This document shows positions 45,540 to 57,722 of a DNA stretch of 64,000 nt, one piece after another (within the stretch, counting starts at the first letter, position 1; the number at the start of each line of letters is the position of its first letter). A model generated the notes under the pieces. It searched no databases. It was not told the DNA's origin and saw only the letters and a list, made by a program, of their open reading frames with translations. This DNA is from Acanthosoma haemorrhoidale (Eukaryota > Arthropoda > Insecta > Hemiptera > Acanthosomatidae). A program made the position numbers and the translations under genes. The stretch is from the NCBI GenBank assembly GCA_930367205.1, contig OV884014.1, positions 75,743,104-75,807,103 of the forward strand. The letters are read 5' to 3'.

Positions 45540-46010
45540 TGTTAAAGTGATCCGGCATCTGTAGGATTTAACACTGGTGGACAAAGAGGAGATTGCCCTG
45601 TAACTTGTCCACCAACGCAGGCAGATCAGATTCTGAAATGCTCCAGAGTTCTGTTTTACGCATTTTACACATAACAAATGGCAATGTGTTGCATAAGTTT
45701 ACAAGTTTACACAAGTTCGAAGGCAGAACTTGAGGGCATAATATGTTCCACAGTGTCTTCCTCGCCACATTCAGGACAGTGTGGGGTATCTGCTCTGCTG
45801 AACTTGTGCTGTTTTCCATGGAATCCCCCACACCTTATCAGCACCTGTGTACTCCGGTAATCTGGGGAGATCCATATAGCCCTCCCTCTATCCCTAACCG
45901 TTAACAAAACCTTGCGTAAGGTCCTTTTGGTGACCTTAAGTCTTCAAGAGTTCCTTTCCTTTCAAGAGTTCCATTTCTCCTCGATCCATGAGGAAATGTG
46001 GGCTATCCAC
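45540..46010 (-). pseudogene. R1-like LINE C-terminal fragment with zinc-binding motif
   Basis: Minus-strand frames include WISPDYRSTQVLIRCGGFHG, then HKFSRADTPHCPECGEEDTV and EHIM. The arrangement CPxCGxxxTxEHxL, close after a short 'GHGxFxxYLxRF' block, is the C-terminal zinc-binding signature of R1- and I-type LINE polyproteins. Frameshifts separate it from WISKRWVAHISSWIEEKW-like upstream words and from the downstream frame 45568-45831. Confidence 0.6.
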
Positions 46011-46273
46011 TTCTTGTGTTTCGCCTCGAATGTACATATAAACAAAAATAAACATAAAATCAAATGTCAGCCTTTTTCATCAGCTTTACCAGTTACATAA
46101 AGGTAAGCTATTGTTACTTGTCTGACCGTTAACGCTTTACTAATAGTTGAGGTTAGTTTGTGAGTTCTCACCTTGGTAGGTCGAAGTTGGGCTCGCGTGA
46201 TATTTGTGTTTAGGAAAGAGTTGTTATAAAGTTAACCTAAGACGTTCTGTGTTGTTTTTGTTGTTTAATAGAA

Positions 46274-47650
46274 ATGAGTTCAAGTAGAAGAAGTTGTGTA
46301 AATCATCAATGAGTTAGGTTTCATATGTCGAAACGTTAAAAGAAAGCCAAAAGCTGTTAATGAATTTGTAAACAGAGCTTATCTTGAATACTTTGGTGTT
46401 GGGCTTAGTGATAAAAATAAAACCTGGATACCACATCAGGTCTGCAAAACTTTTACAGATAGTTGCGGAAGTGGACTTCTGGGAAAAGAAAATGTCTAAA
46501 ATTCGGTGCAGCGATGGTTTGTAGAGAACCCAAAAACCACTTGGATGACTGGAATGAATCGAACTTATCCTGATTTAGCCTCTGCATGACGCCCAGTCCT
46601 TCCCTCAAAGGAAGTGGCGATCCCAATGTTTCACCAGCTACCAGAGCTCTGTGAGGATGAGTGTTATCCCTCTTATCATCCTTATGATACTAATGTAGGT
46701 GACAGTGATTATGAGGGGATGGGTTATCCATTCCTCAACGTTTAACATGTAACAAGTTATAAATGACCTCGCCAGAAAACTCAACCTGTCAAAAGAAGCT
46801 TCTGAATTACGGGTTTCCAGGGAATTATATTCCGGTTTTAATGTCGGTTGAAGGTCAAAAATTTGCTGGAACTAAGAACCAAAATTACCTTATGCCATAC
46901 AAGAGAAAAAGGTCTGCTACCCTTCTCTTCTCAATAAGACAATCTTGTATTTTGTCATAAAATTAGAGGACTCCTGCAAAAAACGGGGGGGGGGGGGGTG
47001 ATTGGCTTCTATTTATTGTAGTAGGGACAGCTCAAAACGAAGTTTGAAGTGTGTCCTTCTACACAATGGGAATGAATATTAATCAATACTAATTTCTCAC
47101 TCAACGAAAATGAAAGAAGAATATACCACCATAGCTTTGGTCTAGGATAAGATATATTGTCATGAAGAGTGGATAAAAACAGAACTTTGTGTGGACATAA
47201 AAATGGTAAACATTCTCCTTGGACATCAAAGTGGCCACACTTCTTGTGACTCTGGAATAGCAGAGACATAATACACCACTGGGTTAGTAAAGAGTGGCCT
47301 AAGAGACAAAACATGGACGTTGGAGAAAAGAATGTCATTAACAACCCCTTAGTTGAACGAGAGAAAATCATTTTTCGTACACTGCTTATAAAGTCGGGCT
47401 TTATGAAGCAGTTTGTAAATGCTCTTGATAAGAACGGATCGTGCTTTGCATATATAGGGGGGAAATGGACTTAAGCACCAGTAAGGAACAAGGCGAAATA
47501 TTTCACCCGGATATTAAATATATGGATGCCCGCTACCAAGGAAGATGGCCAAGAAGACACCCACATGATTGCTGATTAATGGATAAGGGACTGTTCCAAA
47601 ATGCATTCAAGAAACTCACGGAAAAGAAGCTTATGAAGTGTTCAGACTAG
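46274..47650 (+). pseudogene. Decayed member of an uncharacterised repetitive arthropod protein family
   Basis: Plus-strand frames spell RNVKRKPKAVNEFVNRAYLE, YFGVGLSDKNKTWIPHQVCK, KFGAAMVCREPKNHLDDW and later NPLVEREKIIF, LIKSGFMKQFVNALDKNGSC and HMIADYWIRDC. These, in this order, are blocks of a protein family I recognise as common, multi-copy 'hypothetical' genes in arthropod genomes, with an N-terminal zinc-binding-like region and no assigned function. At least five stops or frameshifts break it, and the Cys residues of the N-terminal region are partly lost. A 14-G run at 46985-46998 interrupts it. The multi-copy habit suggests a mobile origin, but that is inference. Start chosen as ATG 46274. 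Confidence 0.5.
46985..46998. repeat. Poly(G) run of 14
   Basis: Fourteen consecutive G within the pseudogene. It is likely polymorphic and error-prone in sequencing. Confidence 0.9.
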
Positions 47651-47654
47651 TTGG

Positions 47655-48895
47655 TTTCATAATATTTGTAAATTAAAATAATAAAAATTCGCTGTAAAGT
47701 TTTTTTAATTGATCTATGGAATTAAAAAAATAGAGTAACGTTTATTTCCCTAAAAATTTATATAAGAGAAATTGGCGTTTCTAGGCAAAAACAGATGCCA
47801 TATTTGAATTCAGGGCATCAAATTCATATGAAATCGGCCGCAAATACTCCGGCACCAAAACACCTGTTGGCCTGTGTAATCAATGGTCTATCAGCGAAGG
47901 GGTTTGACGAAATCCTTGCGGTACCTAATATCTGTTTTAGTTTTGTTATATTTTATTATAGAAGGAAAACTTCTATATTGAGTCACTATAGTTGCGCACT
48001 TAGTGATCAACGCCTTCGAGGCTGCTGGATACAAAACGGCACCATAGCAACGCACCGCAGTTAGCCTAACGGCTAATCTTCAGGCATAGCTACTAGCGAG
48101 CCAGGGGTGCTCAAGTCCAGCTGGACCCGTTGAATGTTTTTCATTTTGTACGTTTCATGATAATGATAATTAATGAGCTACCATTAAAAATATGAAAATC
48201 GAAAGTTGATATTTACAAAAGGTCAATGAAAAGTGTTAATGCTTAAAATTATTATATGTTATGTTTATGCATAAAATGCCCTGCTATACTTGAGACATTT
48301 TTTTTTAACAGGTTTTTTTATTTTTTGTATCATTCCGGTACTAAATGGATACTAAAATAATATATTTTCAAAACCACCGACATAAATAAAGAAAATTAAG
48401 TACATTAAAAAGTAAATATGACCTTAACTCAGAATTCTAGAATGAAAAAAAAAACCACTCAAGTGTGATGCATCTAATTAAAGGTTTCTAATTAATTAAT
48501 AGTCTTTATTTTATTAATTTTATTTTTCATGTGGGTGATTTTGTTTTTAGCATTAACGTACAATCAAATGGAATTATTGTGAAATATATCTTACCTCTAA
48601 AGAACACTGTGTTGAGTTAAAGTTGTAAAGTTTATTTGGTTTTTTTTTATAATTGCAGTGTGATCAAAATTGAAAACAAATTAAGTAGTTTTGTAATACA
48701 TTGAAATGTTCCAATGAAATGAAGAAAAAAACCACTTGTATAATAGTGATACTGAAAAATGATTCCTCAAAAATTGAACTTTGCTAAGATTAACCAAATG
48801 CGGATTGCTTATGTAATTTGCGACTTTAATTTTTTCTTTTACTTTTTAATGTTTTATACATTTAAACTAGTTTGTTTTTATTGTTGTACTAACTA
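47655..48895. other. Intergenic, no gene recognised
   Basis: AT-rich, many A and T runs. The 89-codon frame at 47795-48064 has no recognisable motif. Confidence 0.4.
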
Positions 48896-48897
48896 TA

Positions 48898-49130
48898 TAG
48901 AAACTTCTTTATTGTGGTAAAAATACGTTTATATGACAATAAGTAATTGTGTTCTTACGTTCTCATTCATAACATATTTACAATTTTCATTCACTGGCTC
49001 ATTCGTAAAGTATTCACAAAAGTTCAGAGACCTCCCAAATCCACAGCACTGTCCCGGATACAGGAAGAGGGATGGAATTAAAAAAAATTAGTGACAGGAC
49101 AGGATTTCCGGTAGAGGAGAAAGGTAATAA
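48898..49130 (-). mobile_element. Internally deleted Jockey-like LINE copy
   Basis: 48898-49045 is the minus-strand 3' end (CACAATAAAGAAGTTTCTAT in reverse, GAATGAGC-like block). It is joined directly to GCACTGTCCCGGATACAGGA (49046 on). In the copy at 2400-2440 that sequence lies within ORF2. About a kilobase between the two is missing. Confidence 0.65.
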
Positions 49131-49499
49131 GGGCACATGCTACCATTCTAAGAAGTAAGTCCTGAATGTAATAAAATGTAATTAATTTAAATTTAAAGAT
49201 AATTAGTTCTTGATAATCTGTGATAAGGAACCATAAGGCATTTTACTTAGACAAAAAACAAATAAACCTGATTAATCATTCAACAGAACCTGTTCTTCTC
49301 TGTTGATCAATGTACGGTTATCTGGACACTGAAAAGTAACCATATTCTTTAAATGCCATACAATGAAGAACGTTGTGGAGGTGGGGATTGGCTTAAATGG
49401 TATTTGTCACATATCGTCCAACTGACGCTATAATTACTTTAGATAAATGAAAAATGGCCCTATCCTATCTTAAAGAGGTGTAACCTCTTGTATTTTTAA

Positions 49500-50125
49500 T
49501 GTGATGGATTCCTTCCTCACATGTTAAGTCTTGGGAAGTCCCCCACGCTCCTCCATCAGCCGCGTCATCGGATACGACCCAGTGGAGGTTCACCAAGATG
49601 CTCAGAACATGATTGGAGAAACTGGCCTTTGCCAGGACTCCCACTGTCACGCATTTATAGCAGATCATGCGGCCACTGCCACTTTAGTCACCAAGGAGGA
49701 TTATAGGGACGTGTGGCGCAGTGTAATGACTGAGCAGATGAGGGGATTAGGGTGGTTAAATAGGTTACTATGGAGTTTTATGAACTTGGAAGGGATGAGT
49801 TTAAGAATGTAAGGTATATTAACATCGTCATGAAAGGTTTTGTTGCTGACGTAATAAGGGGCATTCACTATTGTTCTCAGGACTTTTGATTGAAAGGATG
49901 GATACGCTTGATGTTCGACTTTTTTGCTGTCCCCCATAGCTCTATTCCTTATGTCCAGATTGGATTAGGTATAACTTTGTAGATTAGTACTTTATTTTCT
50001 ATTGAGAGAAGGGATGTCCTTTGGAGTAGTCTGTATAGTTGTCCAAAGCGTCTGTTTAGTTCTTGTCTTTTTAGCCTCGTGTGTGTGTTCCACGTCAGTC
50101 GTTTGTCGAGATGGAAGCCTAAAAC
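49500..50125 (-). mobile_element. Jockey-like LINE: ORF2 end and 3'UTR part
   Basis: The minus-strand frame 49937-49701 reads SFQSKVLRTIVNAPYYVSNK, TFHDDVNIPYI, then KFIKLHSNLFNHPNPLICSV and stops after LRHTSL. This is the best preserved end of ORF2 in the window and sets the 3'UTR start. Upstream (49940-50125) matches 2100-2400. The 3'UTR includes GGGGACTTCCC (reverse of 49533-49543). The final AATAAA end is missing; it breaks off near 49500. Confidence 0.75.
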
Positions 50126-50129
50126 GCTT

Positions 50130-50940
50130 TAAGTTGGTTGGAAGATCAGTTCAGCATCGATGAAAAAGCGATGTTAAGTTTAGAACGAATGTTTCATCTA
50201 GTTTACTTGTCGAGAACGTTTCCACGTGCTTCTTAAACAGTCGACACCATAATTCTTCCCATTAGGACCTCATGTAGACATACATTTTATAGGGTATATT
50301 TAGTTCACTTGAAGAAACAAATCTCCCAACAAACCCTTCAACGCGTTCATTTAGGGTGATCTTATTTAATGTTTCTTCTTCTGTTTTATATTTATTACCT
50401 ATTATATTTATAATATTCCTGATACTTTAAGTATACTTTTATATTTTAATGAAATTAATTTATTAAGATTAAAAACTAGTGAGTTTTACATGAGCTTCTT
50501 ACTGTTAAAAAATAGACAAATTTTATTGAACATCTAAAGAAAAAGTTCCTTTGTCAACAAGAGACCCTGTCAACCCCGACCACAGTTAACTTTGAAAAAA
50601 TTACGTAATCTGAAAATAGAGGTTTTTCCACCATTCGCCATATTCGTCTGACTTGTCAAATGACTATCAAATTTTCAGAGCGTTTGAAGCATTGTTAAAG
50701 GACAAAGTATTTTAATGATGAACGATATAAAATTTTCATTTCTTAAAATTATTGATTTGACAGGGGACAAAGAAACCTTGTTGGGTAATTCCCAGTTTAT
50801 TTATTTAGTTATTTTATTTTTATTTAGTTCATTTATGTTTATTAGTGTAAAGTTTGAAAAATTAATTCATGTTCTAAGTTTCATTCCTCATGAAACCGGA
50901 GAGTCAGCAGCTCCCGATCATTGTATATGAAATCTTTAAA
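50130..50940. other. Intergenic, no gene recognised
   Basis: AT-rich, with no supported element. The frame 50715-50930 (71 codons) is hydrophobic but shows no family motif. Confidence 0.35.
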
Positions 50941-50944
50941 TCTA

Positions 50945-51880
50945 AATATGAAAATAATGATATAAATAGTAGGTTTAAATGTCATAGGTCAAAGGATGTA
51001 TTATTCAGACGATAAAGAACAGAACAAACATAATTAAATGAGCCCGTACTCTGAGAGAAAAATAAATAAATTCACAGTAATAAAATAAAAGCAATGTAAA
51101 ATAATCAAGCGGGACAATTAATTGAGTGATAAAGAACCTCATTGCGAAACAGCCGTCGCTGTAATTTAGCATTCATCGGAGTATTGTTTTTTTTTTTTTT
51201 TCTCTAAGAAAATTACTAAGGAGTCAATTCATTTGGTAGGAGTTGACTTTTTAAATCAAATTTGTACAATTTGGGGCCTTCATTCATTGCTTCATCTTCT
51301 TGAAATGTTTTTTGGTGAAAGTACTGAAAAGTAAAGTAAGATTGTAGTTTCGAATTATTACTTTTTATTGCCGTTGAACATTTGTGAAAAATACTACAAT
51401 GTCATCAATTATAACATTATAAATTACGTTAGATTATTCTTAAACATTAGACTTTGAATCACTTACTCGTAGAGCCTGGTGAAGTGTTGACATCAATTAA
51501 AACGCACCACAGTGGAATTCGACACTTTAAACGCCTCTAGGCCAACTGTATTCCCCCCAAGTTTAAAAGTCAATGTAATAACGTTAAAGATCCCCCCCTC
51601 CACATGCTCTAGGTTAGCGGCAAGAGCTTAAAACTATTCGAGGTGAAGTAATGTACCAAATCGTCTGGAAACCACTTTTCCTACTTAAAATTGATCAATA
51701 AATGTTTTATTACAATTTTCGAAACTTGATAATACAGCTGATGAATACACCCAAAGGGGAAAACCATAATAGATGTGGTCATAGAGCATTATTATATCAA
51801 AGTTGAAAACGGCACTTCTGAAAACAGTAAAAAATGTTTTTAATACATAATAAAATAAAATTTAGTCCAGTTAAAGTAAA
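50945..51880 (+). repeat. Unclassified interspersed repeat, copy 1 (interrupted)
   Basis: Two blocks, about 50945-51060 and 51635-51880, match 54590-54950 in inverted orientation. Shared words include AAAGAACAGAACA, GAGCCC-TACTCT-AGAGAAAA, GAAACCACTTTTC and TTTACTGTTT. In the other copy the two blocks are contiguous, so about 570 bp (51065-51635) are extra here. No coding motif or terminal repeat is seen. Confidence 0.6.
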
Positions 51881-51889
51881 GTTGTAGTT

Positions 51890-54585
51890 AAAACTCGGGT
51901 CCCTATTATAACTAGCTGGAAGCTACAATAAAAAAAAATGTAAGCCCTTTATAGCTCGAAAATGGCGTGAAATCAGCGGGGAACACCAAAAGAACCTTTA
52001 TCGTGGAATGGCCTTGTTGGGCGTTGGTACATATGTAGTTGAAGCTAACGGAATTTACTTTGAATACAAATAATATCATTGAAGTGTTTTTTTCCTTCAT
52101 TTTCCTCATACCCTAGGAACTGACATTTCATATCCAACCCATTATTTAACGTCCAATCCCTTTATTGATCATTAGTTACCACCTCAAATGACAAGTGAAG
52201 GCCGCTGAGAACTCTTTTCGTTGCTGTTCATGAATGAAGAAAATCAACCTCAATCGACCATTGACACTTTTCACATTATGTCGAACTTCGTGTCTAGAGC
52301 TGGGAAACTCCTGCCCGATGCAGCGAGACTTGCCCAAGTATAATTCTCCTATTGAATACGAACAGACAGACTCCACCAGAGATGGGACTCCTGGAGTGGA
52401 ATATACGGCCAGTTAGACAACTTTGACGGAGTCCTGGCGCGACAACTGGGTCAACTCCCTTTCTCGGTCAGAGATGGAGTCGTTGGGGCGACCCTCAGGT
52501 CCTCTATGACCGATCAACGATGGCATCTCGTCCCAGTCAACACATAGATATGTTATCCCGCAGGTATTATGTACTATATAGTCCTCATTCATAAAATTCA
52601 CGGATTCCAAGGATACAGCATTAGGTTTATTTCATGTACAAGCGCTGTTTTCAACTCCTACCGCCATTATCAATAGCATAAAATTCACGAGTACACAAAA
52701 CAAATATGGTATACACTATAATATGGTATAAATACACATAATTTCTGGTTGAATAAGCCACTTTTTCTTTCATCCCTTTGAAGAACTGTTATGTGTTTAA
52801 CCCCCCACATAAGAAATTTAGTGTAGTGTAAAATAACATTAAGGGACTGAGGCCACTGGGTGGTGTAGGTCGACCAAAGGGTAACCCAACTGTAGCAGGG
52901 TATAGTTTAAGGGCTGAAGGATTTTACAACACTTCCTTGTTTTTGTTTTTTGCCACGAAAATATGTCCCAGAAGGGGTACGGGACTCAGCAACAAGGGTG
53001 GCCCGAGGATAGTGTGCGTTACCCATTCACAAGGGGCCGTGAAAAGGCATCACGGGCACAAATGACTTTTTTTTTGTTTATTTCAAAACCTCAACAAAAC
53101 AATACAATGTACAAAAATAAAAAAAACAAAATATTTGGATTACATGTTTCTCCTCTTTCTGCATTTACATGCATTTGGCGGAATGCCTAAATATAATAAA
53201 TTTTTATTGTCGTTAATAGTTCATCGTTCTTATACAACACTAGGTGATGAGGCTCACCTTCTGTTTGTCACCGACACCAACACTAAACACTAGGAACAAA
53301 ACAAAACTAAACAAAACACACAAATGACCATAAAGGGAAAAACCTTATGTGGAAGATAGAATCAAGGACCGTATCCAAGACGAGAAGATATATACTTCGG
53401 GAGGAGACAGTGGAGAGGACCTGCTAGCAGAGCTGGTGTAAGGAAGTCTTCCTTAGTAGCTCCTGCTGTGCTAAAGACTTGGTCTTGGGCGACTGCCCGT
53501 GGACTGCTGGGGACTGGTCTTTGGGAGACCTCTGAGACGCTGAGGTTTTGACTTGGGCTCACATCTTGACCCTGAAGCCATCGATATTTTTCAAATTTAT
53601 AGCTAAGCTAGTATTCATGCCATTTAAAGTCAATCAAAGTATATATTCTCTCAGTAAAATATTTTAAAACATTCGTAATAAAATATAGTTTATAAATTTT
53701 TATTTCATATAAATGAATTTGGTCACCACGTTAATTTATCAAGGTCAATTACTTTGGGTTTAGATTCAATAGAGACCAATAGTAAGTTGAATCTTTCAGT
53801 AAGGTATAATTTTTTACAACTTGACGCTAATGCTCTGGATTTTATAGGGGAATCAAATATATCAGTAATTGAATAGTTGAATGGTATCCCTAAAATTTAA
53901 ATAGTCTAATTATCCAACTAGAGCATAACTTTGTGGCGTTTGTGGGTAAGTCAGGTAACCATATAAACGGATATATGTATCCGTAGAAAATATATATCCT
54001 TTATAGCTTGCCTCACAGATTTATGGGTACAGTCATGTATGATTCTAGCTTATCGATACGCAGGTAAAAAACTGTATATGCTTGAATAAAAAACAGTCCA
54101 CAACCAGCATTGCAACCCAAAAATTAGTCAAACATTAATGCTCTCTAGTTTAATTCCATATAAGCTATTTGAAGAACATTCAGCTGCCTCAATAAAGGTT
54201 CATTATAAGTGTAGTTATTTTTCCCTAGAAATAAATATGACAGGTTCTTACTAAATTCTCATAATTTTAAGACTGGGGAAAAAATGTAAAACCCTCACCA
54301 TATGAAACAACTCGAGAACTAAAGGAGGGAGGTGTCCTTTAGTTTTAATGTCAGCTTTAAAAACTGAACGATTAAGACCTTCGTTCCTTCGGATAGAACG
54401 ACTTATTTGACCTTTTTTGTATATTGATGTGATCCAACTGACTACACCCATACACTCTCCCATGGCCTCCTCATCAATCAAATATTATTTATTTATCCCA
54501 TGAGCACGCCATGCAATGCACATGTGCTAAGGTATTGGGTCATTCGACCAAAAAGGCCCTTTTGATGTTATAATTAGGGACCTCA
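51890..54585. other. Intergenic, no gene recognised
   Basis: No supported gene. 52430-52530 and 53360-53580 are GC-richer. The latter, with the minus frame 53362-53562, has no recognised motif. Confidence 0.35.
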
Positions 54586-54589
54586 GTTT

Positions 54590-54950
54590 CATTGACTAAA
54601 TTTGATTTTATTATGTATCAAAAACATTTTTACTGTTTCCAGAATTGTCGTTTTCAACTATGACATGCTCCTGCTCTATGACCCAACCAATTATAATTTG
54701 CTTCCTAAAATTTATTTATAAAATTTCAAAAATTGTAATTAAACATTTATTGGTCAATTTTAAATAGAAAAATCCTGTTGAAAAGTGGTTTCCAGGCGAT
54801 TCGGTTCATGACTTTTTTTTTTCTCTTAGAGTATGGGCTCGTTCAATTATTTTGACTATGTTCTGTTCTTTATCATTTATATCCTAAATCCTTCCATCTA
54901 CTACATTTAAACCTTACTATTTTATCTTCAATGATTGTAACATTCATGAT
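54590..54950 (-). repeat. Unclassified interspersed repeat, copy 2
   Basis: Inverted, contiguous copy of the repeat at 50945-51880, with similarity of about 80% by eye. Nothing in it identifies a superfamily. Confidence 0.6.
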
Positions 54951-54954
54951 TTTT

Positions 54955-55715
54955 TTTCATAATTTTCCAAGCACTTTACTTGAATAAAAATAAATAAAGT
55001 TGAAATGGATCTTTTTTTAGGAATGACTTGTGGACAGACACACTCACATTTCAGTACGCGAACCAATTCACAAAAACCACATTTGTGAAAATAGCAAATT
55101 AAATTGTCTCATCGGCTTCCAACACTTCCTTTCTTTACTGCAACAGAGCAGGTGTAAGTAATATGTTCCTATTGCATAAGTCCGGCCACATTCCACTTCA
55201 ATGTGTGACTCCGAGACCTTGTTTTCAGTGGCTCAGTCCACTTTGAGCCGTGAGGGCAGTTGAGAGGGAAATTTATTCCGGGTCCTGACTTATTCGTCTC
55301 AGAACATTACAAGCCCCGGATTAACAGACTCTGAAGAACCGGCGACATAGATACCCGGTAGCCGTGACAGACTGCAAACTGCCGCTACGTGTGCCCCCCC
55401 CCTCCCTACGCCCTCACACGGAAATCCCAGCAGGAGAAAATGAAATATAGGGCGTGCGAGAGGCCTGCAATTTATGTTGGCAAGGTGATGCACAGACGTG
55501 ACCCTAAGGCAATGAAGAATTTAGCCTCATTTCTCCTAATACTTCATCCCCTGCTCGCCGTCTCCTCTCCCCTCTTCGATAACTCTGCGCTAGGTCCACG
55601 GCCATCATGATCAGGGATGGAGTGTGTCTGAGCAGAGGAAATGGACTATTAACACCAAAGGAGGAGGGGGTAAATATGGCCTCAGTACATTCTAACATAC
55701 TTATTTTATAGGAAC
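54955..55715. other. Intergenic; GC-richer island 55130-55640
   Basis: No gene recognised. The island has a run of C (CCCCCCCCCTCCC at about 55394) and several overlapping chance frames on both strands. Confidence 0.35.
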
Positions 55716-55719
55716 GTTA

Positions 55720-56535
55720 ATAAACGAATTACTGTTATAGAGGTTGCTGATGAAGTTGATATATCATTTGGATCATTCCAAGCGATTTTTTCCGAAGTTT
55801 TGGGCATGAAACGTTTGGTTTCAAAATTGTCGAATTTCGAACAAAAAAACATCGCGTGGATGTCACCAAAATATATCACTGAACGAAGTAACCAACAATC
55901 AAGAGTTCGTTAAATGCATTATTAGAGGTGAAGAAACATTGGTATACGGATATGACGTGGAAACCAAGGCGCGATCTTCGCAATGGAAGTGGCCTGGAGA
56001 CCGAAAAAGAAAAAAAAGAAAAATTCGTTTAAAAGTGAAGGTTCTTCTCAATTTTTTTTTTCACTTACAATGGCGTAGTACATCTTGGAGTTCCTCCCAG
56101 AGTATATTGCTTGGATGTAATGCGCCGTTTACGTGAAGCGATCCAACGAAAACTACCGGAATTATGGCAAAACAATTCACGATATCGCTCCCGCTCACAC
56201 CTCACTGATTGTTCGTAGTTTTTTTAGCAAAAAACAACACTGTTGTGTTACCTCAGCCACCTTGTTTGCCGGACGTGGCTCCCTGCGACTTCTTTTTGTT
56301 CCCGAAATTGAAAAATCCTTGAAAGAAACACGTTATGACATTGATGCGATAAAAGAAGAATCACAAAAGGAGCTAAGAGCTATATCGAAAAGTGAGTATG
56401 AAAAGTGCTTCGAAGATTGGAAAAAACGCTGGCACAAGTGTATTATATCTAAGGAGGATTACTTTGAAGGGGACAAAGTTGCTATCGATGAATAAATAAA
56501 AAAATGTTGAGATAAACAACTTTTTTATCAAACCT
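55720..56535 (+). pseudogene. mariner transposase, frameshifted
   Basis: Plus-strand frames give, in order, VADEVDISFGSFQAIFSEVL (second helix-turn-helix region), VYGYDVETKARSSQWKWP, HDIAPAHTS (second catalytic Asp region), a frame with PDVAPCDFFLFPKL (third Asp) and FEDWKKRWHKCIISKEDYFE near the C-terminus. This is the order of a mariner (SETMAR-like) transposase of about 345 residues. The first catalytic region reads GEETLVYGYD where GDE(S/K)W is normal, so the first Asp is lost. The N-terminus is missing and several frameshifts occur. The final frame (56133-56495) stops naturally at the usual C-terminus. Confidence 0.85.
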
Positions 56536-56539
56536 CGTA

Positions 56540-56960
56540 TTTATGAGATAAAAATAAGAAATTGTTTCAACATAATTCGCAATTGGCAAAATTTTAATTT
56601 AGCAAATATGCCAGCGTTTATCGCACAACTCTGACCTAGCATCAGAACCATTGAATGTGCAGTAAATATGCAAAATGGAGTGTCTGCCACTAAGGCAGAG
56701 GTGATCTAGTGATACCTCCCCTATATCGTTGAAGCTAAGTTTGAGGATATCTTATTGTTTAATTTATAAGATTTTTACCTCAACGTATTCTCAGCCGTCA
56801 TGTCAGTGGTAGACAGTCCTTGCATCAGTGGATTTGGTTGTCCATGTGTGATTTCGTAAAGGGTATGATTTGATAGGTAAGTGATGCACCTGTGATAAGG
56901 TGCCTTCAACATCGCACTAAATTAAAATGCTCAATATTTTTCTACAGAAAGCCGAAATAA
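56540..56960. other. Intergenic, no gene recognised
   Basis: AT-rich sequence with words CTGCCACTAAGGCAG and CATGTCAGTGGTAGACAG that are partly complementary, but no clear element. Confidence 0.3.
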
Positions 56961-56963
56961 AGA

Positions 56964-57089
56964 TACACAGGCGGTCTGAAAAGTTTCCGACCTCAACATG
57001 AAGATGATAATAAAATAAATAAAAGCTAGTGAAATAAAATCTAAAATAAAAGCTTTGTTATGACGGAAACTTTTCAGACCACCCTCGTA
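56964..57089 (-). mobile_element. Mariner-type MITE, second copy
   Basis: Inverted relative of 31523-31633. Ends CACAGGCGGTCTGAAAAGTT and AACTTTTCAGACCACCCTCG are inverted repeats, flanked by TA. The internal part matches with a small insertion (an extra AAATCTAAAATA-type stretch). It lies about 0.4 kb after the mariner pseudogene at 55.7-56.5 kb. Confidence 0.8.
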
Positions 57090-57491
57090 GCATACCAACA
57101 AGCAAATAGCCGAGAATCGCAAAAATACCTATAAGGTAACTACTGATGTTTTACCTGCACTCAGAACGTTTTTCGTAAGTACGTAAACAATGGGCAGCTA
57201 ATAGTGTGCACCTTTGGTTGTACCGTTTCGGTTTTCTTTTTCGATTGACACAAAAATAGAATGAATGTCCAATATCCTAGACATAGAGAAGAGAAGAGAG
57301 ACGCGCTACGAAGCGAGGTGGACTCCGGAATATATATGCTTTTATTTTTAGAAAAATATGCACCCACGAGAGTCAAAAGTACGCAACTTTCCACATATCC
57401 CTTTTTGCTCTCTGGACTTTGGTCCAAAATATTTAAAAAATACAATTTACTTATAATCGAAAAAAGTATGGGAAACCAACATAAAAAAACA

Positions 57492-57713
57492 TTATCCCAC
57501 TTTTCTTGGACCAAAAAATATATATATTAAATTGAATGTATTCATATAATAATAACATTTCTTAAAAATATTCAGCTTATAGAAAAATTTAATAAGAGCC
57601 AAAGTGTACATCGGAGGACACAGAGCTGAACCCTTGGGGACGCCTTGAATACAAATGCACCCCCAACCCGAGGACAGCAATAACCTAAATAAAACAGACG
57701 TTGAGAGAACCAA
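57492..57713 (-). pseudogene. LINE reverse transcriptase fragment (motif B)
   Basis: The minus frame has IQGVPKGSALCPPMYTLALI, which corresponds to the 'GVPQGSVLGPLLFxLYIND' motif of LINE reverse transcriptases. It is cut on its 5' side by the solo LTR at 57723. Confidence 0.65.
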
Positions 57714-57722
57714 AAGACATAT

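Noticed and set aside
47009..47371. 120-codon minus-strand open frame
   Set aside because: It is the antisense shadow of the plus-strand pseudogene blocks at 46.3-47.65 kb.
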